64,000 nt of DNA from NZ13-RE01 sp964612975 (GCA_964612975.1 CAZTGC010000005.1:105828-169827), one strand, 5' to 3'. Shown: positions 1 through 9,471, numbered from the stretch's first letter. Notes: generated by a model from the sequence alone, not told the origin. Made by a program: numbers and translations.

Positions 1-419
1 TAAAACCTGACATAATTCACGTGGTATCTTATTGTGAGGCTTTATATCCTGCCACAAGTAAAGAGATTATAGAGAGCATAAAGATGGTAAAGAGGGCATA
101 CATTTTATCCTCGTGGGGAATCCCTAATTTTTCTTCTGATTCTGAAGTTCAAGAGAGAAAGGAAGAGTTAAAAGAAGAAGCTCTTTTAATTTTATCGGCT
201 ATAAAAAGATTATCGAAATCAGAAGGAGATTTTCTATCTCCTGAGAATATTTATAATGCAATAAAATGTGGAATTTTAGATGCTCCTGGACTTAAAGGAT
301 TTTCTATTGCCAAAGGAGATGTAACAACCCGAATAATTAATGGTGCCAATTATTGCGTAGATAGTAGAGGAAGGATAATTAAGGAAAAAGAAAGAATTGA
401 AAGATTACTATGCATATAG
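1..419 (+). CDS. C-terminal part of an enzyme cut by the window edge, family uncertain
   Basis: The reading frame is open from base 3 to the stop at 419, so the gene begins left of the window and the GTG at 21 is not its start. The visible part (about 138 residues) is soluble and mostly helical. It ends with a segment around GDFLSPENIYNAIKCGILDA and then ARGDV-like and NGANYCVD-like stretches. This layout recalls the C-terminus of barrel subunits of cobalamin-dependent mutases (MutE/GlmE type), but the match is from memory and weak. The gene overlaps the downstream ATP-grasp gene by 10 bases, so the two are probably co-transcribed and translationally coupled. No catalytic residue can be assigned from this fragment. 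Confidence 0.6.
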   Translation, partial: KPDIIHVVSYCEALYPATSKEIIESIKMVKRAYILSSWGIPNFSSDSEVQERKEELKEEALLILSAIKRLSKSEGDFLSPENIYNAIKCGILDAPGLKGFSIAKGDVTTRIINGANYCVDSRGRIIKEKERIERLLCI

Positions 420-1354
420 GATTAACTTTTAATTTCCCAACAGCAAAGGACCATCAACTAATGGTAATAGAAATTGAGAAAATTTTAAAAGAAGAGGGTT
501 ATGAGGTTTCATTAATTCCCATATCACCAGAGGACTTAAGCTTTATAGAAAAGATAAAGAGAGCCCATCTTATATTTAACCTACATACTCAAGGTAGAGA
601 AACAAGACAAGTTCTTATTTCTTCTATCTGCGATTTTTTAGGCATAAAATATATAGGATCCAATACCTATACTCATTCCCTATGTATTAACAAAAACCTA
701 ACGAAAATAGTTCTCAAGCAATATGGAATTAATACTCCTAAATTTATCCTTGTCCCTTTTGGAGAAGAACTTTCTAAGGATATGGATCTTTCCTTTCTAT
801 TATTTGTGAAACCAAATAGAGAAGGTAGTGGAAAGGGAATAAGAAAAGAGTCTTTAGTAAATAACTGGAAAGAACTGAAAAAAGCTATAAAGTTTATACA
901 TGAAGAATTTAAGGAGGAAGCTCTAATAGAAGAATATATCGAAGGAAAAGAAATAAGTGTTGGAATGATTGGAAATAATGACGATTTAGAAATTCTTCCT
1001 TTATTAGAGATAGATTTTTCTTACATTCCTGAAGATGTGGAAAAATTTTACTCTAAGAGGGTAAAAGAAGAATATGGCCACAAAACAAAATACTTCTGTC
1101 CTGCGAGGGTAGAAAAAAGTATAGAGAAAAAGATAGAAGAAAATTCTAAGAAAATTTTTACATCCCTTGGACTTAGAGATTATGCAAGAATTGATATGAG
1201 AATTAAAGAAGAAAAAGTATATGTTTTGGATGTAAATTCTTTACCTTTGTTAATTCTCAATCATTCGGATATAATAAAGATGGCTAACGCTAAAGGATAT
1301 TCTTATAAAGATTTAGTATTAAAAATTCTTCAGAGTGCCATAAAAAGAGGTTAA
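410..1354 (+). CDS. ATP-grasp ligase, D-Ala-D-Ala ligase-like
   Basis: The 314-residue protein has the layout of D-alanine-D-alanine ligases. An N-terminal Rossmann-like part begins MHIGLTF. The central ATP-grasp lysine and glycine-rich loop is FVKPNREGSGKG at about residues 132-143. A C-terminal metal-binding segment, DVNSLPLL, lies at about 274-281. True Ddl enzymes end this motif in EVNTxPG; here it is DVNSLP with no Pro-Gly, so the acceptor may not be D-alanine. The start overlaps the end of the preceding gene by 10 bases, which suggests a shared pathway. It is probably a cytoplasmic carboxylate-amine ligase. The fold assignment is firm and the substrate is unknown. Confidence 0.75.
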   Translation: MHIGLTFNFPTAKDHQLMVIEIEKILKEEGYEVSLIPISPEDLSFIEKIKRAHLIFNLHTQGRETRQVLISSICDFLGIKYIGSNTYTHSLCINKNLTKIVLKQYGINTPKFILVPFGEELSKDMDLSFLLFVKPNREGSGKGIRKESLVNNWKELKKAIKFIHEEFKEEALIEEYIEGKEISVGMIGNNDDLEILPLLEIDFSYIPEDVEKFYSKRVKEEYGHKTKYFCPARVEKSIEKKIEENSKKIFTSLGLRDYARIDMRIKEEKVYVLDVNSLPLLILNHSDIIKMANAKGYSYKDLVLKILQSAIKRG

Positions 1355-1369
1355 AGGAACATAATTTAC

Positions 1370-3813
1370 ATGAAATGTTTAAATTGTGGAGCAAACAATC
1401 CTGAGGGGGCGAAATTTTGCTATAACTGTGGAAAACCCTTAGGGGAGATAAAAGAAGAATTAAAATTAGCTTCCATCTTAGTTTTAGACTTAAAAAATTA
1501 CAGTCAAATCTTATCAAAATTAGGTGCAGATGATAATGCAGAGCTTATAAAAGAATTATTTAATATCTTTGAAAAAGAAGTAGAAAAATATGGTGGAAGG
1601 ATAATAAAATTTTTGGGTGATGGTTTTATATCTCCCTTTGGAGTTCCAAAATCCTTGGAGAATTTTGCAGATGGAGCTATTTTAGCTTCCTTATCTATTT
1701 TAGATAAGGTAAGGGAAATCAAGAGGAATATCCTAGAGCTTTTTAAGAATAGCTATATCCACTGGAAAAGTCTGGCAAGGGATTTTAATAAGGAGAATTA
1801 GATTTATTAGGAGATCCTGTAAATGAGGGAGTTTATCTTCAGAATTTTTGCCCCTTAGATGGAGTTATTATTACCTCTAACACTTTTAAGTTAGCAAGTA
1901 AAAGATTTTTATATAAAAAATTGGGTAAGTTTAACATACAGAAGCTTAATAAAGAAGTAGAAACTTATTTAGTAATAGGAGAGAGAAGAGAAAGAAAAAG
2001 CTTAATATTTCCCTTTATGGGAAGGAAAAGGGAGTTAAAAAATATAGATAATATTTTGGGAAAAATCGAAGATAAAGGGGTTTTAATTTTAATAGAAGGA
2101 GAAGAAGGGGTTGGAAAATCAAGGTTAATTAAAGAAGTAAAGGATAAATTTCAGGACAATTTTATTTGGTATAAAGGAAGAGCCTATTCCTATACATCAA
2201 ATTTTCCTTATTATCCCATACTTGAAATTATAAAAAATCTATGGAAGATTAAGGATAATGAAGAAGTAGAGGAAAAAATAGATAGAAAATTAAAAAAGAT
2301 CTTTGCTAAAAGGGAAACTATAATACCCTTAGAATACTATAAATCTTTAATATTAAATTTTTTATTTCTTTCAAAGAAGGATCTCTTATCCCAATGGGAT
2401 CAACACTCAAAGGAACAATTGTGGAAAATACTATTAGAAGAAATATCAAGAATTATTAAGGAGAGAGATTTTAAGGTGGAAGAAATCTTAAACTAGATTC
2501 CCGATAATATATATGGTATTATGCAGACAAGAATAGATTTCTTGGATTCCTTAGCAAAAAATATCCTTTGTGGGGCTTCCATAGTTGGGAAAAGATTTTC
2601 TCTGGATGATATTATATATCTCAGTAAGGAAGAATATAGTATTGATGAGATAAAAAGTGCTCTTTCAAAACCTCGAAAACTGAGATTTGTAAGAAGGGGG
2701 AGAAATGATCTTTATACCTTCCATCATACACTTCTTCAAAGAATAGTATATGAGTCCATTCCAAGACCCAAAAGAAGAGAATTACACACAACCTTTGCAG
2801 AAAATCTTAAAGAAAAAGGTGAATTACAAAAAGAAAATAAGTTTCCAATAGAAAATATAACTTTAAAAGGTCTTTATTCAATAATGGGAGATTGTTATGG
2901 AAATTTGGAAAATGATAAAATTAATACTATCCTTGGAAATATTTTAGCAGATAAGGGCTGGATATTATTTAGACTGGGAAAGCTAAAGGAAGCTACTGAT
3001 TATTTGATAAGTAGTATAGAAATTCTTGAGAGGATTGGAGATAAAAAGATCTTGGCTACTGTTTATAATAATCTAGGAGTAATACTTTGGAATAAAGGAG
3101 ATTTAAGTCTCTCCTTAGAATATCAGATAAAAAACTTGAGAATTTCCGAGGAAATAGGTGATCCCATTAAAATATTTACCTGTTATAACAATATAGGACT
3201 TATTTATGAAAGTATGGGAGATAGGAAGAGAGCAAAGAATTATTACGAGAAGGCTTTAAATATATGTGAAAGAATAAAACATTCCTCAGGTATAGCCCAT
3301 TCTTTATGTAATATAGGAACTTGTTATCTATCTATGGGGAATTTTGGATTGGCAGAAAGATACATTAAAAGGGCAATAGAATTATGGGAGAATTTAGGAG
3401 TTCAAGAATGGCTAATTCTTGCTTTAATTTACTTATCTTCTGCCCGAATTAAAGGTAATAAATTAGAGGAAGCAGAGAAAACTTTAAAAAGGGTTGAAGA
3501 AAAGATAAAAAATAAAGGAGAAATTCCCGAAAGAAAACTATTTGAGAAAAATCTTATATATCTTGAGTTTAAGAGAAGGATGAAGAAAGGATTAAGGGAA
3601 TCTCAAGATTTACTTGAACCCCTTTTAAATATTTTGAGTTATTATAAAGGAATTAATAATTTTGAAAATATTTTAGAAATATCTCTTCTTTTATCAGAAA
3701 TTTATAAAGAGAAGGGAGAAATAGAAAAGTCTGAACTTTATAAGAAAAATGCAGAAGAAATTTATAAACTATTAAACATACCAGAGGAAGTTAATAGGAT
3801 TAATGAAGGTTAA
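1370..3813 (+). pseudogene. Decayed zinc-ribbon / class III adenylate cyclase / AAA ATPase / TPR regulator
   Basis: The intact ancestor would be a large signalling protein. The 5' part (1370-1801) has a CxxC...CxxC zinc ribbon, then a class III cyclase domain with both metal aspartates (VLDLKNYS, FLGDGF). Near 1752 the homology moves to another frame (ISTGKVWQG) and by about 1798 to a third (LLGDPVNEGVYLQNF), so at least two frameshifts break it. The AAA part (from about 1801) has a Walker A motif, EGEEGVGKS. It stops just before the expected Walker B, then an in-frame TAG at 2494 is followed at once by IPDNIYG, a motif normally some 200 residues further on. The remainder (2521-3813) is a run of TPR repeats. 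It looks non-functional, although the TPR part could still be translated. Confidence 0.8.
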
Positions 3814-4987
3814 GAAATTGAAAAGAGAATCTGTTGAGAGAAAGAATATATACAAGCTAATAATTCTATTAGGAATTGGGAATATTGGGTTTTCTTTGTT
3901 TTCTGCCTTTAGAAGTTTTAGTCTAATATTCTTTTTAAGTAAATTTACAGACTCCAAAACTCAAATTGGAATTATTATGGCCATAATAAGTTTTGCAGGA
4001 ATGTTAGTTCCACCATTAATTGGTATACTATCCGATAGATTAATCAAGATTTTAAAGGGAAGAAAATACATTATTATCTTCAGTTTGTTATTCTTAATTT
4101 TAGCTCTTTCAAGATTTGAAGGATCAAAGGGTTTAAAAGATTTATATATGAATACCTTACTTGTCTCCATATTTTTCTTTGCTGGTTTTGCTCCTTTTCA
4201 ATCTTTGGTCCCAGATATAATACCTAAAAATTTCTTCGCAAAGGCTACAGGAATATTAAATTTTTCATCTTATTTAGCTCAAGGAATATATATTGTACTT
4301 ATCTTGCTCTTTCATACTGATTTTATAAAATTTCTCTTAATATATTTAGGGATAATTTTTTCCATATTATTCCTACTCCTTATTCCCGAGGAGGGAAGAG
4401 TATATAATAATAAAAGTTTTATAGATTTTAATTATTTCAAGGGAAGAATATGGTTTAAGCTCTTTGCTTTGCAATGGTTAATATGGTATAGCATATCCTC
4501 TATTAGTTCCTTTATTCTCCTCTTTTTTCAAGATGCTCTTTCTGCCTCTTTAAAGGAATATATAATTGCCCTTGGTATTTTTGGAATGTTATCTTGGATT
4601 TCTACTATTCCCATAGGTTTCATTGCAGATAAATATTCCAAAGAGAAGTTGAGTGCTATAGGTTTAGCTCTTTTATCAATAAGTAGTACTCTTTTCTCTC
4701 AAGTCTATAGATTAATTCACATTTATCCCCCATTAATTCTCTTTGGAATAAGCTTATCCTTATTGTCAATTGTACCTTATAGCCTTTTATTAAGTTATAT
4801 TCCAAAGGAGAAAGCAGGAAGTTTTGTGGGAATAAACAATTTAGTAATTTCTTTAGCTCAAATTATTTCCTACTTCCTTTCGGGTTTAATTATTGATTAT
4901 GGAAACTATAGAATTAATTTTCTTCAGGGAGCGGTGGGATCCATTATTGCCTTATTGATCCTAAGAAGAATCAATAATTCCCCTTAA
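3803..4987 (+). CDS. MFS transporter
   Basis: The 394-residue integral membrane protein has about 12 hydrophobic segments. The loop between segments 2 and 3 carries GILSDRLIKILKGRK, a form of the major facilitator motif A (GxxxDRxGRR). A second copy (GFIADKYSKEKL) lies in the second half, as expected from the internal duplication of the family. It starts 11 bases inside the end of the decayed TPR gene. Its 3' end overlaps the convergent nrdG gene by 27 bases. The substrate cannot be read from the sequence; given the sugar genes around it, a sugar or oligosaccharide is possible. Confidence 0.85.
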   Translation: MKVKKLKRESVERKNIYKLIILLGIGNIGFSLFSAFRSFSLIFFLSKFTDSKTQIGIIMAIISFAGMLVPPLIGILSDRLIKILKGRKYIIIFSLLFLILALSRFEGSKGLKDLYMNTLLVSIFFFAGFAPFQSLVPDIIPKNFFAKATGILNFSSYLAQGIYIVLILLFHTDFIKFLLIYLGIIFSILFLLLIPEEGRVYNNKSFIDFNYFKGRIWFKLFALQWLIWYSISSISSFILLFFQDALSASLKEYIIALGIFGMLSWISTIPIGFIADKYSKEKLSAIGLALLSISSTLFSQVYRLIHIYPPLILFGISLSLLSIVPYSLLLSYIPKEKAGSFVGINNLVISLAQIISYFLSGLIIDYGNYRINFLQGAVGSIIALLILRRINNSP

Positions 4988-5662
4988 TTTACCTTTAACC
5001 TTTTCTTTAAAATCTTGCGCCCTTTCTAAGGAATAAGGTTTTTGAGATCTATATTCAAAATTTAGAGTTTTCTCAGGATTAAATTGTTGTAGATAATAGG
5101 GAGCATCTCCAATAATCCCTTTTATAGCACTTAGATCTCTTTCCTCCACTAACTCTGGAATTAATGTAGTTCTTATCTCAAAATCTATATTACCTCTTTT
5201 TAAAATCCTTAAAGACTCCATAAGATTCTTATAATATTTTTCTGCCAAATCCCCTTTTAGACCAATAGTTTTTGCATATTTTCCTTTGGAATTTTTAAAA
5301 TCTACTGCAACATAATCTATCAACTTTGCCTGAATTAGTTCCATCAGCATATAAGGATTACTACCATTGGTATCTAATTTTATAAAAAGTCTTCTCTTTT
5401 TTAGCTTGAATAAAAACTGGGGGAGATCCCTTTGCAATGTAGGTTCTCCTCCCGTTATTACCACTGAATCTATTATCTTTTTCCTTCTTGCTAATTCTTC
5501 TAATATAAATTCTTCGGAATATTGTCCCTTTTTTCTTGTAGATATTAATTCGGGATTATGACAAAAGGGACATTGAAAATTACATCCCTGAGTAAATATA
5601 ACAAAAGATATTCTTTTAGGAAAATCTATTAAACTAAATCCCAGGTAGCCTGAGATTTTCAA
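4961..5662 (-). CDS. nrdG: Anaerobic ribonucleotide reductase activating protein (radical SAM)
   Basis: The 233-residue radical SAM enzyme generates the glycyl radical of NrdD. The 4Fe-4S cluster motif is CNFQCPFC (CxxxCxxC) at about residues 27-34, within FTQGCNFQCPFCHNPEL. The SAM-contacting GGE motif follows as ITGGEPTLQ. The start codon is TTG at 5662, preceded by an AAAGGAGAG ribosome site that lies inside nrdD, giving a 29-base overlap with nrdD. It is longer than the short E. coli NrdG (about 154 residues), in line with the YjjW/PflA-like form common in anaerobes. It is the third gene of nrdR-nrdD-nrdG. Confidence 0.92.
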   Translation of the reverse strand: MKISGYLGFSLIDFPKRISFVIFTQGCNFQCPFCHNPELISTRKKGQYSEEFILEELARRKKIIDSVVITGGEPTLQRDLPQFLFKLKKRRLFIKLDTNGSNPYMLMELIQAKLIDYVAVDFKNSKGKYAKTIGLKGDLAEKYYKNLMESLRILKRGNIDFEIRTTLIPELVEERDLSAIKGIIGDAPYYLQQFNPEKTLNFEYRSQKPYSLERAQDFKEKVKGKLRGIIDSS

Positions 5663-7517
5663 TTCTTTTACTCTCCTTTAAAGTTAATATAAAGGATTTT
5701 CTTAATTTAAACTCCTCCTGCTTTCCCTTATTCCAACTCTTAACAGGTCTATAATATCCAACAACCCTTGAATAAATCTCTGTTCCCCTTCCACAATAGG
5801 GACAGTTCTTCTTTTCTCCCCTTATATATCCATGTTCTGAACATACACTGAAGGTGGGAGTAAGGGTAAAATATGGGAGACTATAGTTAGAAGAAATTAA
5901 TTTTACTGCATCCTTTACTAAGTTTATATCGTCTATAGCTTCTCCTAAGAAGATGTGTAAAACTGTGCCGCCAGTATATAGACTTTGAAGTTTATCCTGG
6001 TGTTCCAATACTTCAAAGGGATCTTTTGAATAATCTACAGGAAGTTGGGTGGAATTTGTATAAAATGACTCCCTTTCTCCAGAAGTGTATATATCTTTAA
6101 ATTTTATTTTATCAATGCGAGCTAATCTGTAGGAAGTGCCTTCTCCAGGGGTAGCTTCAAGATTATATAAATTATTTGTTTCCTTTTGATATTTCAAAAG
6201 CCTTTCCCTCATAAATTCTAAAATCTTAATAGCAAATTCTCTACCAGTTGTTCCTTCAATTCCCTCTCCTAAAAGATTTATACATGCTTCATGGGCTCCT
6301 ATAATTCCGATAGTTGAGAAATGATTACCCCAATATTGTCCTGTGAGTTCATAAACACCAGAAAGATAATATTTAGAATAGGGATAAAGATTCCTATAGG
6401 TTAAATCCTCAAGAACTTGTCTTTTTATTTCTAAACTTTCCTTTGCCAAATCCATGAGAAATGCCAATCTCTCAAAAAACTCATCCTCATCCTTAGAGAG
6501 ATATCCAATTCTTGGAAGATTTATGGTAACAACCCCAATACTTCCAGTTAGGGGATTAGCACCAAAAAGCCCCCCACCTCTATGTTTTAACTCTTCTACA
6601 TTTTTACCTGAGGTATTTAGAGAAAAACTTAAAGCTCTTTGTCTTACAAGGGAATTATCTAATCTTAATCTACAACACATACTCCTTACATCAGAGGGAT
6701 CCATGTTAGAATTTACAAAATTAGAGAAATATGGAGTTCCATATTTTGCAGTCATTTCCCATATCTTAGTAAGGTTAAATTTTTCCCAAGGGAAATCCTT
6801 CGTAATACAGTAAGTGGGTATGGGAAAGGTAAAGATTCTGCCATGGGCATCTCCTTCAAGCATTACCTCACAGAAAGCTTCGTTGAGCATATCCATTTCT
6901 TTTTGAAATTCTGAATAAGTGGCATCCTTTCTTTCTCCTCCAACAATAACCCTTTTATCCTTTAAATCATTGGGAACCACAAGATCAAAGCTTAAATTGG
7001 TAAAGGGTGTTTGGAATCCTGTCCTTGTAGGAATATTAAGATTGAATATGAACTCTTGGAGGGCTTGTTTTACTTCTTTATAGGAAAGATTATCGTAAGC
7101 TATAAAGGGAGCTAAAAAGGTATCAAAATTGGAAAAGGCAATTGCTCCTGCTGCTTCTCCCTGTAGGGTAAACATAAAATTAACAATTTGTCCTAAAGCA
7201 GTTCTAAAATGTTTTGCAGGTTTACTTGATATTTTCCCCTCTACTCCTCCAAATCCCCTCGATAATAAATCCTCTAAATCCCATCCTACACAGTATACAG
7301 AAAGGGATCCTAAATCATGAATATGGAAATCTCCCTCCTGATGAGCCTTTCCAATGTCCTTTGGATAAATATTCTCTAACCAATATTTTGCGATTAAACT
7401 AGAATAAAGATAATAGTTTAAACCCTGAAGGGAGTAAGCCATATTTGAATTTTCGTTTACTCTCCAATCATTTCTCTCTAAATATTCCTTTATTAAATTC
7501 TTTGTCTCCTTTGCCAT
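5634..7517 (-). CDS. nrdD: Anaerobic ribonucleoside-triphosphate reductase, catalytic subunit
   Basis: The 627-residue class III reductase makes deoxynucleoside triphosphates under anaerobic conditions. The glycyl radical site is Gly587 in RVVGYYRPV. A zinc site precedes it (Cys559/His562 in CSEH, Cys572 and Cys575 in CPYC). The active-site cysteine is in SMCCRL. The protein is shorter than the roughly 700-residue E. coli enzyme because it begins directly at the barrel and has no N-terminal ATP-cone, so dATP feedback through a cone is not expected. The ATG at 7517 has a GGAGGG ribosome site. It lies 6 bases after nrdR and is controlled from the NrdR-box promoter upstream. Confidence 0.95.
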   Translation of the reverse strand: MAKETKNLIKEYLERNDWRVNENSNMAYSLQGLNYYLYSSLIAKYWLENIYPKDIGKAHQEGDFHIHDLGSLSVYCVGWDLEDLLSRGFGGVEGKISSKPAKHFRTALGQIVNFMFTLQGEAAGAIAFSNFDTFLAPFIAYDNLSYKEVKQALQEFIFNLNIPTRTGFQTPFTNLSFDLVVPNDLKDKRVIVGGERKDATYSEFQKEMDMLNEAFCEVMLEGDAHGRIFTFPIPTYCITKDFPWEKFNLTKIWEMTAKYGTPYFSNFVNSNMDPSDVRSMCCRLRLDNSLVRQRALSFSLNTSGKNVEELKHRGGGLFGANPLTGSIGVVTINLPRIGYLSKDEDEFFERLAFLMDLAKESLEIKRQVLEDLTYRNLYPYSKYYLSGVYELTGQYWGNHFSTIGIIGAHEACINLLGEGIEGTTGREFAIKILEFMRERLLKYQKETNNLYNLEATPGEGTSYRLARIDKIKFKDIYTSGERESFYTNSTQLPVDYSKDPFEVLEHQDKLQSLYTGGTVLHIFLGEAIDDINLVKDAVKLISSNYSLPYFTLTPTFSVCSEHGYIRGEKKNCPYCGRGTEIYSRVVGYYRPVKSWNKGKQEEFKLRKSFILTLKESKRIENLRLPGI

Positions 7518-7523
7518 TTCTAT

Positions 7524-7994
7524 CTAGCCCTCCTTATCAGATTTTTCCTTTTCTAATTGGGAAAGAAGTTTTGCAAATTCCTCAATGGAGCTAAATTCCT
7601 GATATACAGAGGCAAATCTAATATATGCCACTTTATCCAAATTTCTTAATTGTTCTAATACCATCATCCCTAAGTCCTTAGATTTTATCTCACTTAATCC
7701 CTGCTTTCTTATATTTCCTAATATTTCATCGATTATCTCTTCCAATTTTTCATTTCCTATATTTCTTTTTACCGTTGCTCTTTGAAGACCAAGAAGAAGT
7801 TTATTCCTATCGAAGGGTTCTCTCCTTCCATCCTTTTTAATTACTAAAACAGGTTTCTCCTCTATTCTTTCGTAGGTAGTAAACCTTTCCCCACATTTTA
7901 GACATACTCTTCTCCTTCTAACTGCAGTTTGATTCTCAATTTCTCGAGTGTCTAAAACATTTGTCTCTAAATTTCCACAGAAAGGACATTTCAT
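7524..7994 (-). CDS. nrdR: Transcriptional repressor NrdR
   Basis: NrdR represses ribonucleotide reductase genes when dATP is high. The 156-residue protein starts at the ATG at 7994 (MKCPFCG), not at the longer upstream frame. This start has a GGAG site 8 bases away and leaves the zinc ribbon at the N-terminus, as in all NrdR proteins. Zinc cysteines are CPFC near residues 3-6 and CLKC near 31-34. An ATP-cone domain follows, beginning VIKKDGRREPFDRNKL and running to about residue 140. It is the first gene of nrdR-nrdD-nrdG and has two NrdR-type boxes in its own promoter, so autoregulation is likely. The ATP-cone that NrdD lacks is present here. Confidence 0.95.
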   Translation of the reverse strand: MKCPFCGNLETNVLDTREIENQTAVRRRRVCLKCGERFTTYERIEEKPVLVIKKDGRREPFDRNKLLLGLQRATVKRNIGNEKLEEIIDEILGNIRKQGLSEIKSKDLGMMVLEQLRNLDKVAYIRFASVYQEFSSIEEFAKLLSQLEKEKSDKEG

Positions 7995-8005
7995 AATTTT
8001 AATCT

Positions 8006-8057
8006 CCACTATATATGGTATTAAACAAAGAATAGCATGCCCTATATATAGAGTCAA
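8006..8057 (-). promoter_or_regulatory. nrd operon promoter with two NrdR boxes
   Basis: On the minus strand the promoter reads TTGACT (8057-8052), a 17-base spacer, then TATTCT (8034-8029). Two 16-base sites match the NrdR box ACACTATATATAGTGT at 13 of 16 positions each. One is at 8039-8054, GCCCTATATATAGAGT, over the -35 and spacer. The other is at 8006-8021, CCACTATATATGGTAT, over the start and early leader. They are 33 bases apart, about three helical turns, which is the usual paired arrangement for NrdR. Binding there should block RNA polymerase when dATP is plentiful. Confidence 0.8.
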
Positions 8058-8157
8058 AGATTAAAAAATAGCTTTTTTTAGAATTTTTACCTAAAAAAAA
8101 TAATTTCTCTTTGTTTTTCTTTAGATTTTGACCACTTGTAAAATATTGATAATATGA

Positions 8158-8179
8158 AGGGGGGAAGATCTTCCCCCCT
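8158..8179 (-). terminator. Perfect 22-bp palindrome downstream of the isomerase gene
   Basis: A perfect G/C-rich inverted repeat, AGGGGGGAAGA followed by its complement, sits 4 bases past the stop of the minus-strand isomerase gene. It would fold into a strong hairpin in the isomerase transcript. No clear run of U follows on either strand, so it may protect the 3' end or slow polymerase rather than be a full intrinsic terminator. Confidence 0.45.
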
Positions 8180-8183
8180 AAAT

Positions 8184-9290
8184 TTATTTATGGTTTTCTG
8201 CCAATATTAACTCTAATTCTCCCCTGTGATTTTCTGGATCAAAATAACATTCGATAATTTTTTCATGGGGAAGCCTTTCAATTCTTTCATTCATTATATT
8301 TAAAACTTTAGTATTTATCTCTATAGCTTTTATAACGGGAATTCTCTCTGGATTTATATCAATTCCAAAGTATCCTTGATATCCCACCATTTTTAAAGTA
8401 TAAAGAAGAGCCTCTGTAGAGTCCCAATCCAAAATCCCTATATTAAGATCTTGATCGTAGTTTCCTAAGGGTTGGCTATTCCAATGGGTATGGAATAACC
8501 TTCCTTCCCTTGCTACTCTGGCATATGCATAGGGTAAATCTTCAAATCCCATTTTTACATGTCCCACCTCGGGATTTAATCCCACAAGGGCATGCCCTTC
8601 TTTTAGTAGTTTTAAATTTTCTGGATTTTTTAATCTTGCTTCAATATCTCTTGCTGCTAAGATTCCATCAGCAGTGTTTCTATAAATATTGTTAGGGGCA
8701 GGCTCGTAAGGTTTTGGTTCGATAGCAACTTGCACTCCTGGGACTTCATCCATAGCTTGTGCTACTAATTCTTCAAAGGTATCCCACATATGGTAGTATA
8801 GATGCCCAAAGGAATAGGTGTACCCGTCAATTCCAGGCCAAATTATACATATATCTGCATTAGCCTCCTTAACCAGTTTTAATCCTCCCACTAATCTCTC
8901 ATATGCAATTTTTCTATATTTTTCATAGGGATTTGAGAGGGAACCAAATTCAAAGATTTTATCGTAAAATAAACTTAAGGGAACTGCCACAAGTCTAATA
9001 CCTGCTTCTTTCTCAAGCTTTTTATATAAATGTAGATTCTCCTCATTAACCTCAGCAGGATAATGGGCTTCAATTCCTTTAACACCAAATTTTGCCATTT
9101 CTACTGCCATTTCCAATCTTTCAGGAATACTTTTTGGTTCTACATAAGGTTCGTGAAATCTTCCACCAGAAGGGGTAAAATACCAAATTCCCACAGAAAA
9201 TTTTAGATCTAATTTAAAGATCTTAAGATGTTTTATAAGTTCTTCTTTATTTCTTTTTACTTTTTGGGGACGGTAATCTACAAAGGGCAT
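8184..9290 (-). CDS. Xylose-isomerase-like TIM-barrel sugar isomerase
   Basis: The 368-residue TIM-barrel protein aligns by eye with class I xylose isomerases such as the Thermus enzyme. Shared segments are IWPG, then AIEPKPYEP (metal-binding Glu), LNPEVGH (Glu and His) and YDQDLNIG (two metal Asp). At the catalytic His/Asp pair the His remains (GIEAHYP), but the partner Asp, three residues later in xylose isomerases, falls on Ala. It may therefore act on another sugar or by another route. A GGAGG ribosome site precedes the ATG at 9290. It is monocistronic, with a palindrome just after its stop. Confidence is high for the family and low for xylose as substrate. Confidence 0.75.
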   Translation of the reverse strand: MPFVDYRPQKVKRNKEELIKHLKIFKLDLKFSVGIWYFTPSGGRFHEPYVEPKSIPERLEMAVEMAKFGVKGIEAHYPAEVNEENLHLYKKLEKEAGIRLVAVPLSLFYDKIFEFGSLSNPYEKYRKIAYERLVGGLKLVKEANADICIIWPGIDGYTYSFGHLYYHMWDTFEELVAQAMDEVPGVQVAIEPKPYEPAPNNIYRNTADGILAARDIEARLKNPENLKLLKEGHALVGLNPEVGHVKMGFEDLPYAYARVAREGRLFHTHWNSQPLGNYDQDLNIGILDWDSTEALLYTLKMVGYQGYFGIDINPERIPVIKAIEINTKVLNIMNERIERLPHEKIIECYFDPENHRGELELILAENHK

Positions 9291-9438
9291 ACCAATACCT
9301 CCTTTTTACAAGTTTCATAATAGTTTACAATAACATTTATTTATAGGCAATCGTTTTAAAAAATTTCCCTTTAAATTTAAGACAAAAGATTGTGACTTAA
9401 TCATGGGGAATTAAACTCTGGGGGAATTAAATTTCTTT

Positions 9439-9471
9439 ATTTAGAGGGAAGCATTAAGCCTCCCTCTAAAT
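9439..9471 (-). terminator. Hairpin terminator after the ferritin-like gene
   Basis: The arms ATTTAGAGGGA (9439-9449) and TCCCTCTAAAT (9461-9471) pair perfectly, and the inner bases can extend the stem. It begins right after the stop of the minus-strand ferritin-like gene and is followed on that strand by an A/T-rich stretch. It would end the rubrerythrin/ferritin-like transcript. Confidence 0.7.

Noticed and set aside
9390..9406. A third CRP-like operator (TGTGACTTAATCATG)
   Set aside because: The half-sites are separated by five bases instead of six and the right half is poor, so it does not fit the other two.
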